Program-made: the position numbers and the translations under genes | Notes under the pieces: generated by a model | Told to the model about the DNA's origin: nothing | Seen by the model: the letters and a program-made list of their open reading frames with translations, nothing else | Databases searched by the model: none | DNA from: Hermatobates lingyangjiaoensis | Lineage: Eukaryota; Arthropoda; Insecta; Hemiptera; Hermatobatidae | NCBI GenBank assembly: GCA_026182355.1 | Contig: JAPFBL010000309.1 | Span: forward strand, 372,001 to 436,000 | DNA length: 64,000 nt | Direction of reading: 5' to 3' | In this document: positions 12,241 to 23,512 of the stretch, piece by piece | Layout of the letters: every line of letters begins with the position of its first letter | Position numbering within the stretch: the stretch's first letter is position 1

Positions 12241-13250
12241 AAGGAAGTACCAGACTTTTTAGTATTAGCCACTCGAGATTTTCTTCTTAGATCACCACAG
12301 AGTCGACTGTTGTTCTAGGTAACTCTAAGCCTGGAAATCGAATATTATGTGGTGCCAGGGTTGTAGACCTTTCATCAAAACCTTCAAAAATTTGAAACCG
12401 AGTATTAGGTTTGGTTTAACCGTGCCCTGTTAATAGCATAATCAGTATATACTGAGTTTAATCAAATTGTGCTTCAGGTTTTAAAATTTTACAAAACTTA
12501 CAAAAATTCTCATAAAATAACTTTTAATCACTCTGAGAAAACTAATATTAATACTTAACAAAATAGAGTTTATGGATATGAAATATCATATTATTTATAA
12601 ATTTTTATACCTATATAATATTCATGTGAAAATTAAATTAAATAAATAAATATTAAATATAATCCTAATTTATTGAATAGACAGGTAGCAATCAATAAAT
12701 TCTCCTTAAATAACTGAATTAAAAAGTAGTATGAACTAAATATAGAATATAGATAAGAGGTTAATGGTCTAGAACGTTTTCAGAGAAAAACAGAATTCAA
12801 GTAGTAAAAACAAAATGAAAGGTTACGTAATTGATGCATTATGAAAAATTGCAATATTGACTATCATCAAACAAATCAATAGTGCTCTTCTCTCATCTTT
12901 ATAAAAAGTAAAACTATTGACAATTTATTGACAATAAATTTAGTATAATTTATTGTGTATAAATAATAAGTCAGAATTAGTATAGTGATAAGATATACTA
13001 ATGATTATTCGTCGAAATTTTTCATTTATTTAATTTATCGTTCTTTAGTTTGTCTTAGGTTTTTGCACAGTAAGTAATTTCCACGTTTCTTGTAAAGAAT
13101 GTTTGCAATACGACATATTTTGGAACCACGCATGTTTTAATCTACCCTTTTAAGTGTTTTAAATTTATTTTGGTAAATTCAAATTTAAGAATATATTAAG
13201 TTGCGTACAAGTTTATTTCAATAAACTATACTACCTTTTGTTATATATGA

Positions 13251-13289
<39 letters not shown>

Positions 13290-13989
13290 GAAAATGAACT
13301 AAATATTAAATATCATGATAGCATAATGACTAAACGAAAATATTTAAGTAACTTGAAGTAAGTAAGATAATTTTCATAAATGAACATATAGTATTACAAT
13401 TAGCCGAATAAATTCGTAGTACGTAATATTTTGTTATACTTGTTCTTAGTTTTCAAAAATATAAGAAAATCCTCAAAATCATACAAGCACATTCATACAT
13501 ATTGCAAAGATGGATTACTTGAGAGATGAAAAAATTTAAAAGATTTCAAGGAATTAAGGAATTAAAGTTGTGACTGATGCTAACACCAAATATGTTTTGA
13601 TATTATTAAAATACATCGTTAGTTATTTTTATCCTTATACGTATTGACAAAGTTGGTAGTGATGAATCTTTTTATATGTTTCAGAAACTATGTTATATGA
13701 ATAGCTTAATGTAATACAAAATTACTTACAATTTGTCAGTGAAATAAATATGTTTTGAAAGCGAAGCCATTTGTTTACCAGGCAAACTATAAACAAGCTG
13801 ATGGTTGACATAATTTCATGCAAATGATCCACTAATTCATGGGCTTGTTACTTAAGCAGTAAATCTTGCTTAACATGTAAGCTCTAAATTCCAATAAATT
13901 ACCCAGACATTTAGATCATATAATTTCGTCTTCTGTAACAGAAAAGAAAAAAAATATTTTATATAGTAAAATATCTTAATGTAAATTAT
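12241..13989. other. Unassigned AT-rich DNA
   Basis: No gene seen. It holds a TA microsatellite at 13253-13287. Confidence 0.5.
13253..13287. repeat. (TA)n microsatellite
   Basis: Uninterrupted TA tract. Unlike most others in the window it has no clear PLE end beside it. Confidence 0.95.
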
Positions 13990-14005
13990 CTATATATATA
14001 TATAT
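13990..14005. repeat. (TA)n tract bordering a PLE fold-back
   Basis: TA dinucleotides directly left of the fold-back at 14006-14199, whose minus-strand 3' end touches it. Confidence 0.85.
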
Positions 14006-14199
14006 TTCCGAGTTCAACATCGATGAAAAGTAATACAAAGAGTAAAGAAACACACTTACAAACTCAAATTTTCGGGTAATCCGTCTTCAAGGGAAAAGGG
14101 AAAGGTTGAACAAGCACGTTGTGACGCAACGGCAAGTAACCCATTGCGGACATGTGTTTCTTTACTCTGTGTGTTACTTTTCTTCGATTTTTAACTCGT
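14006..14199. mobile_element. PLE 3'-end fold-back (family D), tails outward
   Basis: The left arm (14009-14056) and right arm (14151-14199) are inverted copies of one PLE tail. They share CGAGTT...ATCGA.GAAAAGTAA.AC and AGAGTAAAGAAACACA. The left, minus-strand copy retains the hook (TTGAAGACGGATTACCCGAAAA). The same tail recurs at 23512-23680. Both arms have their 3' ends pointing out toward TA-rich tracts. No coding sequence is left. Confidence 0.65.
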
Positions 14200-14233
14200 A
14201 GTGTGTCCAGTGTGGTTGGTCTGTTTGTTTATT

Positions 14234-14253
14234 AAATATATACATATATATAT
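14234..14253. repeat. (TA)n tract between two PLE ends
   Basis: An imperfect TA tract with the fold-back's plus-strand tail on its left and a minus-strand family C tail on its right. Confidence 0.75.
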
Positions 14254-14270
14254 TTATTTATTTATACATA

Positions 14271-14383
14271 CGATCAAACCACAATATGAAAATGGGAAAA
14301 CAAGACTAAGACCTTTCAACCTTAACAAACGTTCTTCGTCAGAGTCAAAAACCCAATTTGACTTCACATCGAAACTGATCAAT
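14271..14383 (-). mobile_element. PLE 3'-end fragment, family C
   Basis: On the minus strand it contains the family C tail also seen at 23204, 39035, 42019, 42184 and 44126: a GGGTTTTTGACTCTGACGAA hook, AAAGGTCTTAGTCTTG, TTCCCATTTTCATATTGTGG and TTTGATC at the end. Only about 110 bp remain before it meets repeat X at 14391. Confidence 0.65.
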
Positions 14384-14390
14384 CTATAAT

Positions 14391-15860
14391 TTTTACTTTA
14401 CTATAAGTAAAGTATAGTGATCGTGAAAAAATTCGATCTCGAGATTTTGACGGAATTACATGTTTTGAGGTCCCAGAAGTCGTTTTATGAGGTTTTTACG
14501 ATAATGTCTGTGTGTGTGTGGTTGAGTGGGTGGGTGGGTGGGTGAGTGTGTTAGCATTGCTTGTTACCAAGCTACGATCCAGAATCTTTGATGGATCAAG
14601 TTGATATTTTACACCGAAATGGGAATCATAGGGAAGAAGATCCCTATTGTTTGGGAAGAATTAGGCATGATGGGAAAGTTACTTTTTTTGCCAAAAACCG
14701 TTTTTTTTAAAACATTTATTTCTCTTAAACCGATAACCCTAGAGTTTTGAAATTTTGACATTATCTTTGAGGTTACAAATAGAACAAACGAAAAATATAT
14801 TCAGAATTTTAAAACAACGGGAAATATTTTTTTTTCACTAAAATGTAAAAATTTTTACTTTTAATTCAATCTCAAACGTTGTGAGAGCGATACAAGCCAT
14901 ACCGTTTGACGGATCAAAATGAAACTATACCTAAAAATAGAACATTATAGTACGATTTCTGTTTTCAGAAAATGTTTTTTTGACGCGAAACGGCTCATTA
15001 AAAAATAATGAAACTTTGACCAAAAATGGAACAAAAAATTAGCAATTAATAAAAAAAAAAATCATGAAGTTTCAATTACGGGAAAGAGCAATAACGATAT
15101 AAAACCCCTTTGTTTATCCTAGACTAAGAGATCACCTGCTATACTTGTCGAATTTTTTATATTTTTTTACATTGTTTACATTGACTTAGAAATTCTTTGA
15201 GCGAATCCACTGAGATAAAATTGATGTTTCTAATGGAAAAATGAAAATATATTATTGACTTATAAGAGATGTAAGAGGAATAATATTGTGCAGGTAAATG
15301 ATAACACTCAATAAAAAAAAATTCGTATATATGTTATATGATAAAGGGGAAGGAAAATGATCTTATTAAATACTAAGAAGCCATAAAATTCCCAGTATAA
15401 TAATTCTGTTAAAAACCAAAAATGTAAAAGATAATTCAAAATATAAATCTTTCGTTTAGAGATTAATAACTGTAATTATCGTACATCTTTAATTAACAAA
15501 TCACCTTAAAACAACATTTTCTTCGCTGTTTAAGATGTTTTTCAGAGAAAAAAAGGGTATTTTACTGTTTCAAATTTGAAAATTTTACTTTAATATTCAA
15601 TGTAGAAGGATGTCAAGTAAACGATGTAAGAAATCTACTGGCTATTTGAACAATAGCCATGTTCTCTTGTAGGATAATATTTCGTTGCAAGAAATGTTCA
15701 CTTTGGTTTTTCAAAAATGTTATTACTGCTGTAGTTATACTAATGAAATTATTTGCATCAGCTGTGTGATGTACAAAATAAGGTTATATATTGATATATC
15801 CTTCAATCACTATCAGTACTACCTCAGGAATAGTAAAGTTGAGTGTAGGCCACTCCAGAT
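14391..15860 (+). repeat. Repeat X, long copy 1 (unclassified interspersed element)
   Basis: This is a ~1.47-kb block largely collinear with 29764-31208 and 40443-42018. It opens with a short palindrome (ACTTTACT-ATA-AGTAAAGT) followed by ATAGTGATCGTGAAAAAATT. A TGTG/(TGGG)n simple repeat lies near 14510-14550. The end common to copies 1 and 3 is AGTAAAGTTGAGTGTAGGCC-ACTCCAGAT. An ATAGTAAAGT near the right end is the inverted partner of the opening ACTTTACTAT, so short inverted termini are possible. No coding capacity is preserved. It could be a non-autonomous DNA transposon, or a retroelement read on the other strand; I do not recognise the family. Confidence 0.7.
14510..14550 (+). repeat. 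TGTG/(TGGG)n simple repeat inside X
   Basis: A GT run passes into GGTGGGTGGG. The same spot is expanded at 40560-40640, so this is a variable-number tract belonging to the element. Confidence 0.9.
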
Positions 15861-15965
15861 GTTTATTCATGTTGACGCTTTTTAACTTTCTAATTAAATG
15901 AAAATTATTTTTAATATGGCTGCCTGAAATTTTTTCAATTAATGGGTTCAAAACACTTACTAACC

Positions 15966-15967
<2 letters not shown>

Positions 15968-15997
<30 letters not shown>
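15968..15997. repeat. (TA)n microsatellite
   Basis: Uninterrupted TA tract shortly after the X copy. PLE-like remnants follow at 16040-16210. Confidence 0.95.
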
Positions 15998-16001
<4 letters not shown>

Positions 16002-16179
16002 CAATTATAGCTGATTTTGCTGATACTAAATGCCTCTATTTTTCTCACGATCTTCCGTTGTGAAGATGATGATTGCCAAAGAAAGTTAGTAAACAAGATT
16101 CAGTACAGCACAAAACGAGAGAAGTTTGCAGTTAAAAAAACACTTGACAGTAAATAAACTAATAAACTAAACTAATAAA

Positions 16180-16215
16180 ATATTCTTTCAGCCCTGTGGT
16201 TATCATCAGGTTCTC
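16180..16215 (-). mobile_element. PLE-type 3'-end hook remnant
   Basis: On the minus strand: CTGATGATAACC, loop, GGGCTGAAAG. It fits the hook pattern of the PLE tails, but its helix is weak and no coding part adjoins it. Confidence 0.35.
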
Positions 16216-16312
16216 AAAAATACTTATATGAATGAAATGTACAAATTACAGACTAGACTGGCGTTTGATTGCCAACTGAACAATGTTAAACTAAGCCTAG
16301 GTCTAAGTTGGT

Positions 16313-16385
16313 GGTCAAAGGTCAATAATAAACAAGAAACAAGCGGTTAGAATAAACCGCTTGAAGGTTTATGACCTTTGACCTT
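16313..16385. repeat. Imperfect inverted repeat, ~35-bp arms
   Basis: GGTCAAAGGTCA...AAGCGGTT on the left mirrors AACCGCTT...TGACCTTTGACC on the right, with only a few bases between the arms and indels inside them. It could be a small fold-back element. The AGGTCAAAGGTCA-like ends also happen to resemble paired nuclear-receptor half-sites, but nothing else supports a regulatory role. Confidence 0.55.
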
Positions 16386-16578
16386 CTCTTTATATTAACC
16401 TGTACTATCCTTTTAATCTATTTATGGCAATGACTAAGCATGAGTCATCGATTTTAATTTAACATGTCACTTTGCCAACTCCTTTTCCAGTTGAACCCTA
16501 TTAGCAGGAGGTTAGTTCGTAGGATCGAATCTCTCAGTCTTAAGATCGTAAATGCCGAGACTGCGGTTAATTTTAATG

Positions 16579-16702
16579 ATATATATATAGGTGTGTTCTC
16601 TAATCGGGGTTCGGTCAATTTTCCAGGATAAAAAATCAAACTCTCGTTGCCAACGTTTCGGTTTTATTTAAAAACCTTTCTCTTAGGCAGAAGTAAGAAT
16701 TT
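16579..16702 (-). mobile_element. (TA)n tract followed by a PLE-like 3' end
   Basis: A short TA tract (16579-16589) is followed on the minus strand by a tail carrying GGTTTT...AAAACC-GAAACGTTGG, a hook-like hairpin and GAAAC. Orientation, with the 3' end facing the TA tract, matches the other PLE pieces. Confidence 0.4.
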
Positions 16703-16759
16703 TTTAACTAAGAAAATGAAATTTACATTATTTAAAGGAACAACAATGTTAACCGGACA

Positions 16760-16781
16760 AATATATATATATATATATATA
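16760..16781. repeat. (TA)n tract
   Basis: Left border of the PLE fragment at 16784-16885. Confidence 0.9.
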
Positions 16782-16783
16782 GT

Positions 16784-16885
16784 TTAGAAAACTGGAGAAA
16801 TTGAATAAAAAACGAACGAAAATGAAGATCGGCATACTCTTTAATAGAACTTGTCTAAATGAAGGTCTGCTCCCAAAATATACTA
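16784..16885 (+). pseudogene. PLE N-terminal coding fragment
   Basis: It translates in one frame as ...KKRTKMKIGILFNRTCLNEG followed by LLPKYTN, then runs into TA repeats. The same motif (LFNEICLKEGLLPNFTN) stands at the right end of the big PLE dimer (53890-53938), where it also runs into (TA)n at the same codon. In PLEs the terminal repeat can overlap the N-terminal coding region, which is my reading here. The fragment is about 100 bp and flanked by TA tracts on both sides. Confidence 0.6.
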
Positions 16886-16902
16886 ATATATATATATATA
16901 TA
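16886..16902. repeat. (TA)n tract between a PLE N-terminal end and an inverted PLE tail
   Basis: The plus-strand fragment ends at its left, and a minus-strand family C tail begins at its right. Confidence 0.85.
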
Positions 16903-17000
16903 ACGTCTAAACCACAGTATGAAAATGCAAATTATGGTTCAGATCGTTCTGCCAAAACAAGTTGTCTTCGTTGGAGTCTAACTGTTTCAAAAACAAGTGA
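16903..17000 (-). mobile_element. PLE family C tail, diverged
   Basis: Reading TCTAAACCACAGTATGAAAA and CAAGTTGTCTTCGTTGGAGT in order, it aligns loosely with the family C tails (AAACCACAATATGAAAATGG, GTCTTCGTCAGAGTC). It is more diverged than the copies at 23-44 kb. Confidence 0.45.
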
Positions 17001-17559
17001 TATAAATCATCTTATGTGGTGTTGACAAAGATGGGAGACGAGGCACTTTATAGAGCATAATGCTCAGTAGAAGGAACAAAGGGCTGGAAAGGCAAGTCTT
17101 GATCTATAAACAGTTCAAGAATAAATAATTAAAAACTATGAGCTAGTTTTCAATCCTTTTATTAATTTTATTGCTTTTATCAGTACTGAGTCGAGCTTGA
17201 ATAAATCATTACTAATGTATATGGTATTTGATCTATTAAATTTATTCAAAGGAGATTCGATATTATTCCATAACAACACCGATCTTTCATATGTAATAAT
17301 TTTAGCATTTTTTATAATTAATACCAAAATTCTCGATATTTATATGCTATATTTATAATAAGGCATATATTTATAAGGCGTAAATTCCTTTACATCTAGT
17401 TTAGTTGTATTGATGTTTGCTTCATGTGTCTATTTTGAATTTTTGTTGTATATATATTTTTTTGTTGTTAAATTTTTTTTAAAACGGTTTTCTCTACAGA
17501 CATGCATACTTTTTGATCTACAAATAAAGTTGGAGTTCTCTAATTAATCAAAGTTTGGA
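17001..17559. other. Unassigned AT-rich DNA
   Basis: No gene or repeat recognised. Confidence 0.45.
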
Positions 17560-17815
17560 AGAGGATGGGAGGAGTGACTGTTGGTTGAAATGATTGGTTC
17601 TAATTCCAAGAGGGTAGAGATGATCTTTTTAATTATCCAATCCCGAGGATCATTGAGGCAGAGCGTCCATCAGCCAAGGCCTATTAACACTCATTCCCTG
17701 CCAATCAGCAGCAATTATCCAGAAAAAGTTAATTCTTATAATTGATGGCTTATTGTGGGAAGCCTGGCCAAGTCAGCTCGATTAGTGTCCGCATCAAAAC
17801 TTGTATATCTCTTCC
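17560..17815. promoter_or_regulatory. Candidate conserved noncoding block
   Basis: A ~250-bp stretch markedly richer in G+C and of higher complexity than its surroundings. It is free of simple repeats and closed by stops in the frames I read. It contains several ATTA/TAAT and GCCAATCA-type sites (for example TGCCAATCAGCAGCAATTAT, TTAATTC, AATTGATGG), as developmental enhancers often do. This is a guess from composition alone; a decayed transposon is the alternative. Confidence 0.3.
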
Positions 17816-20800
17816 AACAATTGAATAATTGCACATATAGCTTCATTTACAGTCTCAGGCGAAGAAATAAAACCATATTATGTTAAGCTAACTTCTCTAT
17901 ATCTCAATCAAATTATAATTACATTCTTTTATTCACCATGTTCCTTCCGAAATTTATCACTCAATCAAGAAGATATAAATACACTGAGGTTTTTTGTACA
18001 CAAATCAAATACTAAAATTTCTTTTAACTTAAAAAGTAGAGTGTGTGGACATTTGGTTTCAAAATATTAGTTATACAGAAACTACTAATCTAGTATCTAC
18101 ACACTTTAAATAACCAAGCTCATAATTGAAGCTATGTACGAAAGACTCGTACATAGGGTTTTTCACTTGGAATAAGGCATGTCACAAAATTCATTGAATG
18201 GGCCACCAATTTTAAAAGTTGAATTAATTTTTTGTATTCATATAGAATAACATGTAGAAACACAGGAATATGACATATATTTAAACAAAATTTTGAATAT
18301 TCATCATTATCTATGAAAGAACCAAATTGAAGTTGAAATGTTTAAAAAATAATAAAAAAATCTTAGATTTGCTGTCGTATTTCTTTTGATAAAATGAAAG
18401 TAGAAAAATACCTTTAGGAAAGTGTACAGCTTTAATATTGAAATACAAAAGAGACAGAGAGAACACTTGTTAGTTACGGGGAGCATTTTTCCGGCACAAA
18501 GCCTTTTCTCTAACCTCAAAGGTTTTCCTATGGTATTAAAAAAAAGAAGAATCCTCAACTATTCCTTAAAATTAAAATTGGACTCTTTTAAATTACTAAC
18601 TACAGTAATTTAGTCATGGATAACGTTTTTCCAACTATGATAATCTAACAAAGAAAAAAAAACACCATATAAGCAATTACGAATATTGTGAACACAGTAG
18701 TTTGTAGATAATCTAAAATTTATATTATGACTAAAATAAACAAAAAAAAATAAGCTTCCAACTGATAATCAACATCTATAAAAAAAATTATAGTTTTATC
18801 AAATTTTATGATAAAAAAATTTTTCAGCTTAAATTGACTAGAGAACAACATTATTATATACGACCTTAGCAAAATTTCTTCAACACAGAGTTTATGTTGA
18901 ACAATTAATATCCAATATTTTGTTTTCTAATAAATTGACATTATTTTTGCGAAAGTTTATGGTTATTTCCATGAAAATATGTTATAAATTGTGGTGCATA
19001 TAAACTCTCCTACGTAACTGAAAATTACTCTTTCTGAGACAAACCAGATAAGTTAGTACTTAGATCAAAATTGCATGACGACTTAGATTATGACTGTTCT
19101 GGTTTTTGGTTGCAGGTTACTGTATTTTATCAGAAATATGTGTACAGTAACTAAACTTGACAACTGACAGCAAAACTAACTGAATACGAAACTAAAGCTA
19201 CAGCTCATAATACTGAAAAATAAAAAGAATGTCACAATTATCATAAAAAAAAAGGTTATCATAGAAGCAAACTATATGCTCCAACAACTAAAAGTATACA
19301 ACACAAGTTGAATTAAAAACATTCAAATAATTCTGTTTCCACAGTTATTGTTAATATAGCTAAATATCGTTATTTAACATACAAACATTATAAAATTTAG
19401 TAATTATAAACGTCTAATGAACATATGTTTACTCAATTGTCAATAAATATGACTTGCAACATATGTAGCATGAGTTTTGAACACACCTTCAAAAAAAGAA
19501 ACACACTTTTTTAATTTAATTATAATACATTAAAAACAAGATTTATCATTTAAATGACTAATTCTATTAATTTTTAGGATACAATAATATCTGTTTAATT
19601 ATTTTCTTTTTTTAATAATTATTTATTATTTCATGTTTATAGTTATTTAGCAATATCTCTGCATAATTCTTAAATATTTTATAAACAAATAAATAATCTT
19701 TATTAATATTATCCGCAGTAAATTGAATAGATTCAACATCATTTTTAGTAATTTTGGAACTACAGGATTTGCGCGTTACACATTTTGTTAGACGGAAATG
19801 ATAAATGCACCGTAATTATTTTAATGTTTTCTTCATGATCCCTTACTAAATTCAAGTATTTGCCTTTTAAACAATGACCTATTTTAGCAAGTTCACTCAA
19901 CTATTAATGTCGATATATACGTGTATTGAGAATAAAAAAAATCTTGCATATCATATTCATAATTTTTTTTTCTCTGGTTGGAGGCAATTTTCTGAAGTGG
20001 TTAGACATCTCTTTTTAATGACAATGTTAATGAAAAATTAGTTTACATTTCCAAGTTTAAACAATGAAATTCTATTTCTTCCGTTTTGTAGTGTTTATCA
20101 TTCATTTTGTTAGTTTTACTGGTTTTGTTTGCTTATTACTCATTAATTGTGTTTATTTTAATTTTATTGACATTTTAAAAAGAAACAAAATAACAATAAT
20201 AGTATTGATAAGACATGAAAATATTTCAATTTCATACTCGTATTTTAATGAACTTTGTGCAAAAATGTGCTTTGCTGAACCGTTATAGTATTACTATAAT
20301 GTATTAATCAGTAGATTTTATATTATCTGTTGAGGAAATATCAAGAGCATTTAAGCATAATTAATCTATATAATTTTTATACCAAAAAATATATAGAATT
20401 TATCGGTCTGAAGTTACTGATGAATTTGTTCGTTGCCTTTCATCTGTCTATACTTAGTTATTGTGATGTTTAATCACAATCCATTATTTGAATATTGTAA
20501 AAAAAACTTTGAAATTAGTACCGTTTCTTATTTATTGATTTTACAGCATATTTCTTCGAACTTAAATTATAGTCACAGCTTGAAGTAGTCAGTCTTTTAT
20601 TTAATCAAAAGTTTAAAAGAGAATAATCTAAAGAAATGTTTTTATTTGTTCAATTTAATAATGTTCCGGAAAATTTGCAACAAAAATTTTTTGACTTATA
20701 ATTAAAACTTTATTTATTGAAAGGAAAACTGTGAACAAGTTAAATATTTTAATGATTATAGAGGTACGATTTAGGTATGAGTGAAGTTATGTTTGTTAAG

Positions 20801-21324
20801 AACGTAATCCTTATTTTTTTCTAAAATTTTAGTAATATATTGTAAAAAGTTGTTAATTACGTACTGAGTTAAAAACATATTGCTTGAACGGTATGTTCAT
20901 GTGTCTAATTACTTAATCAATTAATTAGAGATTCTCATTTTAGTGCATTTTTTATTAAAAAAAAAAGCTTGGTAAAAGTTTGCAGTTAAAAAAAATTGAA
21001 TGTTATGAAAAAAGATAGACCACTAATAAAATAAAAGAATTTGCGTTATTTAAGTTCCATGCTGAATGTAATTGTGAAAATACTAACGTGATTTAAATCG
21101 ACGAACTCCATACTTCCACGTTTGTTATAATTAAAACAAATATTGTTTATTATACTTAAATTAATTGCTCAGCTAATAGTCCCATTTGAATATTATATAA
21201 GACACTATAAAACTCAATCCGGAATATTATTTTTGTTTTAAAATATTACTGAAGTTTTAGTGTTGTTATTTTTTGGGACAGGTAAAACAGGTAAAAACTT
21301 TTTTGTTCAGTTGTCTGGTAAACG
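17816..21324. other. Unassigned AT-rich DNA
   Basis: 3.5 kb with no supported gene. The short ORFs here are AT-driven, lysine/isoleucine/phenylalanine-rich and overlap on both strands (18307-18613). Confidence 0.5.
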
Positions 21325-21552
21325 AGACTAGGGTAGCCCAGTGCTTTTGCGTGTACGTCTTTGCCCTGGTAAATCTATTCTCTGACCTTTGATTTCTTCA
21401 CGCGATTCTGAGCGCAACATCTTTGCAGAAGTTATTAAGCCATCGGTTTCGAGCTTATATGATGTCAGATACTCGCTTAAGATCCCTATAACTAAATACA
21501 CTCGAGCTATACACAATTTAGGATTTCCTAGATAGAATCAATCCATTAACGT
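21325..21552 (+). mobile_element. tRNA-derived SINE, 3'-truncated
   Basis: It starts with a tRNA-like GGGTAGCCCAGTG, close to a polymerase III A box. It then shows the family body (CACGCGATTCTGAGCGCAAC, GATCCCTATAACTAAATACA, AATTTAGGATTTCC, TAGAATCAATC). It stops before the TAACC tail seen in 37545-37844. A 62-codon minus-strand ORF over it is incidental. Confidence 0.65.
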
Positions 21553-23203
21553 GGCTCGTTCATTACAAAAATAGGTTTGTGATAATAAATGAGCAAAGGC
21601 AAAAAGTTGGAAACGTAGGCATTAAGAAAAGGAATAAAATTGTCTTGCGTACACGTTTGCAGTGCTATGGTAATTATTTGATGAAAGCTGTCTCGTTATT
21701 TTGTAGAATGCTTCTTCCGCAGTATTGCGATATTTTCAAAAATTCGATCACATTATTTCCCAAGCAACATTTCCCCTTCTACTAATGCATTAGCATCTCA
21801 TTAATCGTGTTTAGGTAAAGTTTTACGAATACACCAATAGAAATACTATTCCATTCCATTCTGGTGATGAATCACTATTCATATCCAAGTTTATAATATT
21901 TATTAGTTCAAATTTTTGCCATTAATAAGAATACAATACTAAATAAACAATTATTTAAGGAATTTAAAAAACTAGATCTTCTATGTGCTAATGTTGTAGG
22001 GTTTTGGATGACATTTTTTATATTACCTACTCTTTTTCATCAAGTCTGAAGACATTATCTTGTTTTGTATGTTCCATCAAATTTGTCATTGTATATGATC
22101 TCTTTAGAAACAAGTAGTTTTTTGGCACTTTCAAAGGTTGCATAACGAAATGCAGAACTATTTCAAAAGGTCACATTCTTGGGTCTTCACAGTTTTAATC
22201 CTGTCGTTGCCTCTTTTTAGTTAATTTCAGTTTCCTTACAGAAATCCTTGTACATAGATGAGCAAAGCAGATTAAAGTAGTAATAGATTTCTATGTTTTA
22301 TTATTGTCGTTTGGTGAAAGGTTGAACTGAACTACCACTGAATGAACTCACTAGATTTAAGTTAATATTTCTAGAATCAAAAAGTAATTTTAAAACAGTT
22401 CTAGCAAAAAAAGTTTACTTCTTTTTTAAGTAAAATAATCTTTACTTTTTAAATTCGAATTTTTAATTTCGTTCATCATACTACGGTATTTTTAGTAAAA
22501 ATGAGGTCAGTATCTAGATATGAATATTTTATATCTTTGCTTGACAGCTTTAGAATAGTGATATCAAATATATCAAAAGTGGATATATCTATTCTTCTTG
22601 ATTAAGTGTAATAATACTGAACGAAGTACATATCACGAATGTTGTAAATATACCGAATAATACAGCTATTGCAATGAGCAATGACTGAAATAAGTCCATT
22701 TTGTATAGTGTATAAAATTATTGTCTACGTTTGTATTCTATCAGCTAATGATTAAATAAGAATGCGTAATAAAGTTATACAAAGTAAGTTATAAAAGATT
22801 TATACCTGCTATATAAAATGGAGTGCTTCTTGCATATATGCAGTCAGGGTTCCTAATTTGTTGTCTATACTTATTTATTTTTCTGGTCAAGAATTTAATC
22901 GTGATCAGCTCTTTTAAATCCTGCAACGAAAAGTTTTACTGAGTCAACCATGCACATACAACAATATTTGCTGTTTCGATCTAAAAGTTAAATCTTAACA
23001 AATGACTCATTTAAAAAAAAATATTATTTATATCGGTGCGTGACAAACCAAAACCTTTGCTTCATAAGAAATGATTCAAAGAGGGGTTCACCAATAACCA
23101 ACTGAATCCCAAACGAACAATTATCTAAAACAAGGACTTCAGAATACAATTTCTAGGTATTATCATGTATATAAGTTGATATGACGTGTACGTGTCGGTT
23201 AGT
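21553..23203. other. Unassigned AT-rich DNA
   Basis: No gene, RNA or repeat recognised. Confidence 0.5.
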
Positions 23204-23476
23204 CACGTGAAACAACAATCAATGATCAAACCACAATAAGAAATGGGAAAACAAGACTAAGATCTTTCAACCGTAACAAGCGGTCTTCGTAAGAGTATAC
23301 CACTCTTCCCTCCCACTCTTCTCAACTCCTCACCAGATGTTTTCTGCATCTAGTGTTCAGTTGGGTTTTTGACTCTGACGAAGACCGCTTGTTACGGTTG
23401 AAAGATCTTAGTCTTGTTTTCCCATTTCTTATTGTGGTTTGATCATTGATTGTTGTTTCACGTGTTTATGTGAAAT

Positions 23477-23478
<2 letters not shown>
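23204..23478. mobile_element. PLE family C fold-back with 87-bp perfect arms
   Basis: The left arm 23204-23290 and right arm 23378-23464 are perfect reverse complements over 87 bp, separated by an 87-bp spacer. The spacer continues the PLE sequence of the right copy (CAGTTGGGTTTTTGACTCTG). The right copy carries the hook CTGACGAAGACCG...CGGTTGAAAG and ends in a stem-loop (TTTCACGTGTTTATGTGAAA) that touches the (TA)n at 23479. Both tails point outward. Perfect arms mean one recent event, or conversion between the arms. There is no coding sequence. Confidence 0.85.

Positions 23479-23511
<33 letters not shown>
23479..23511. repeat. (TA)n tract between convergent PLE tails
   Basis: A pure TA tract with the family C plus-strand tail on its left and the family D minus-strand tail on its right. 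Confidence 0.95.
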
Positions 23512-23512
<1 letters not shown>

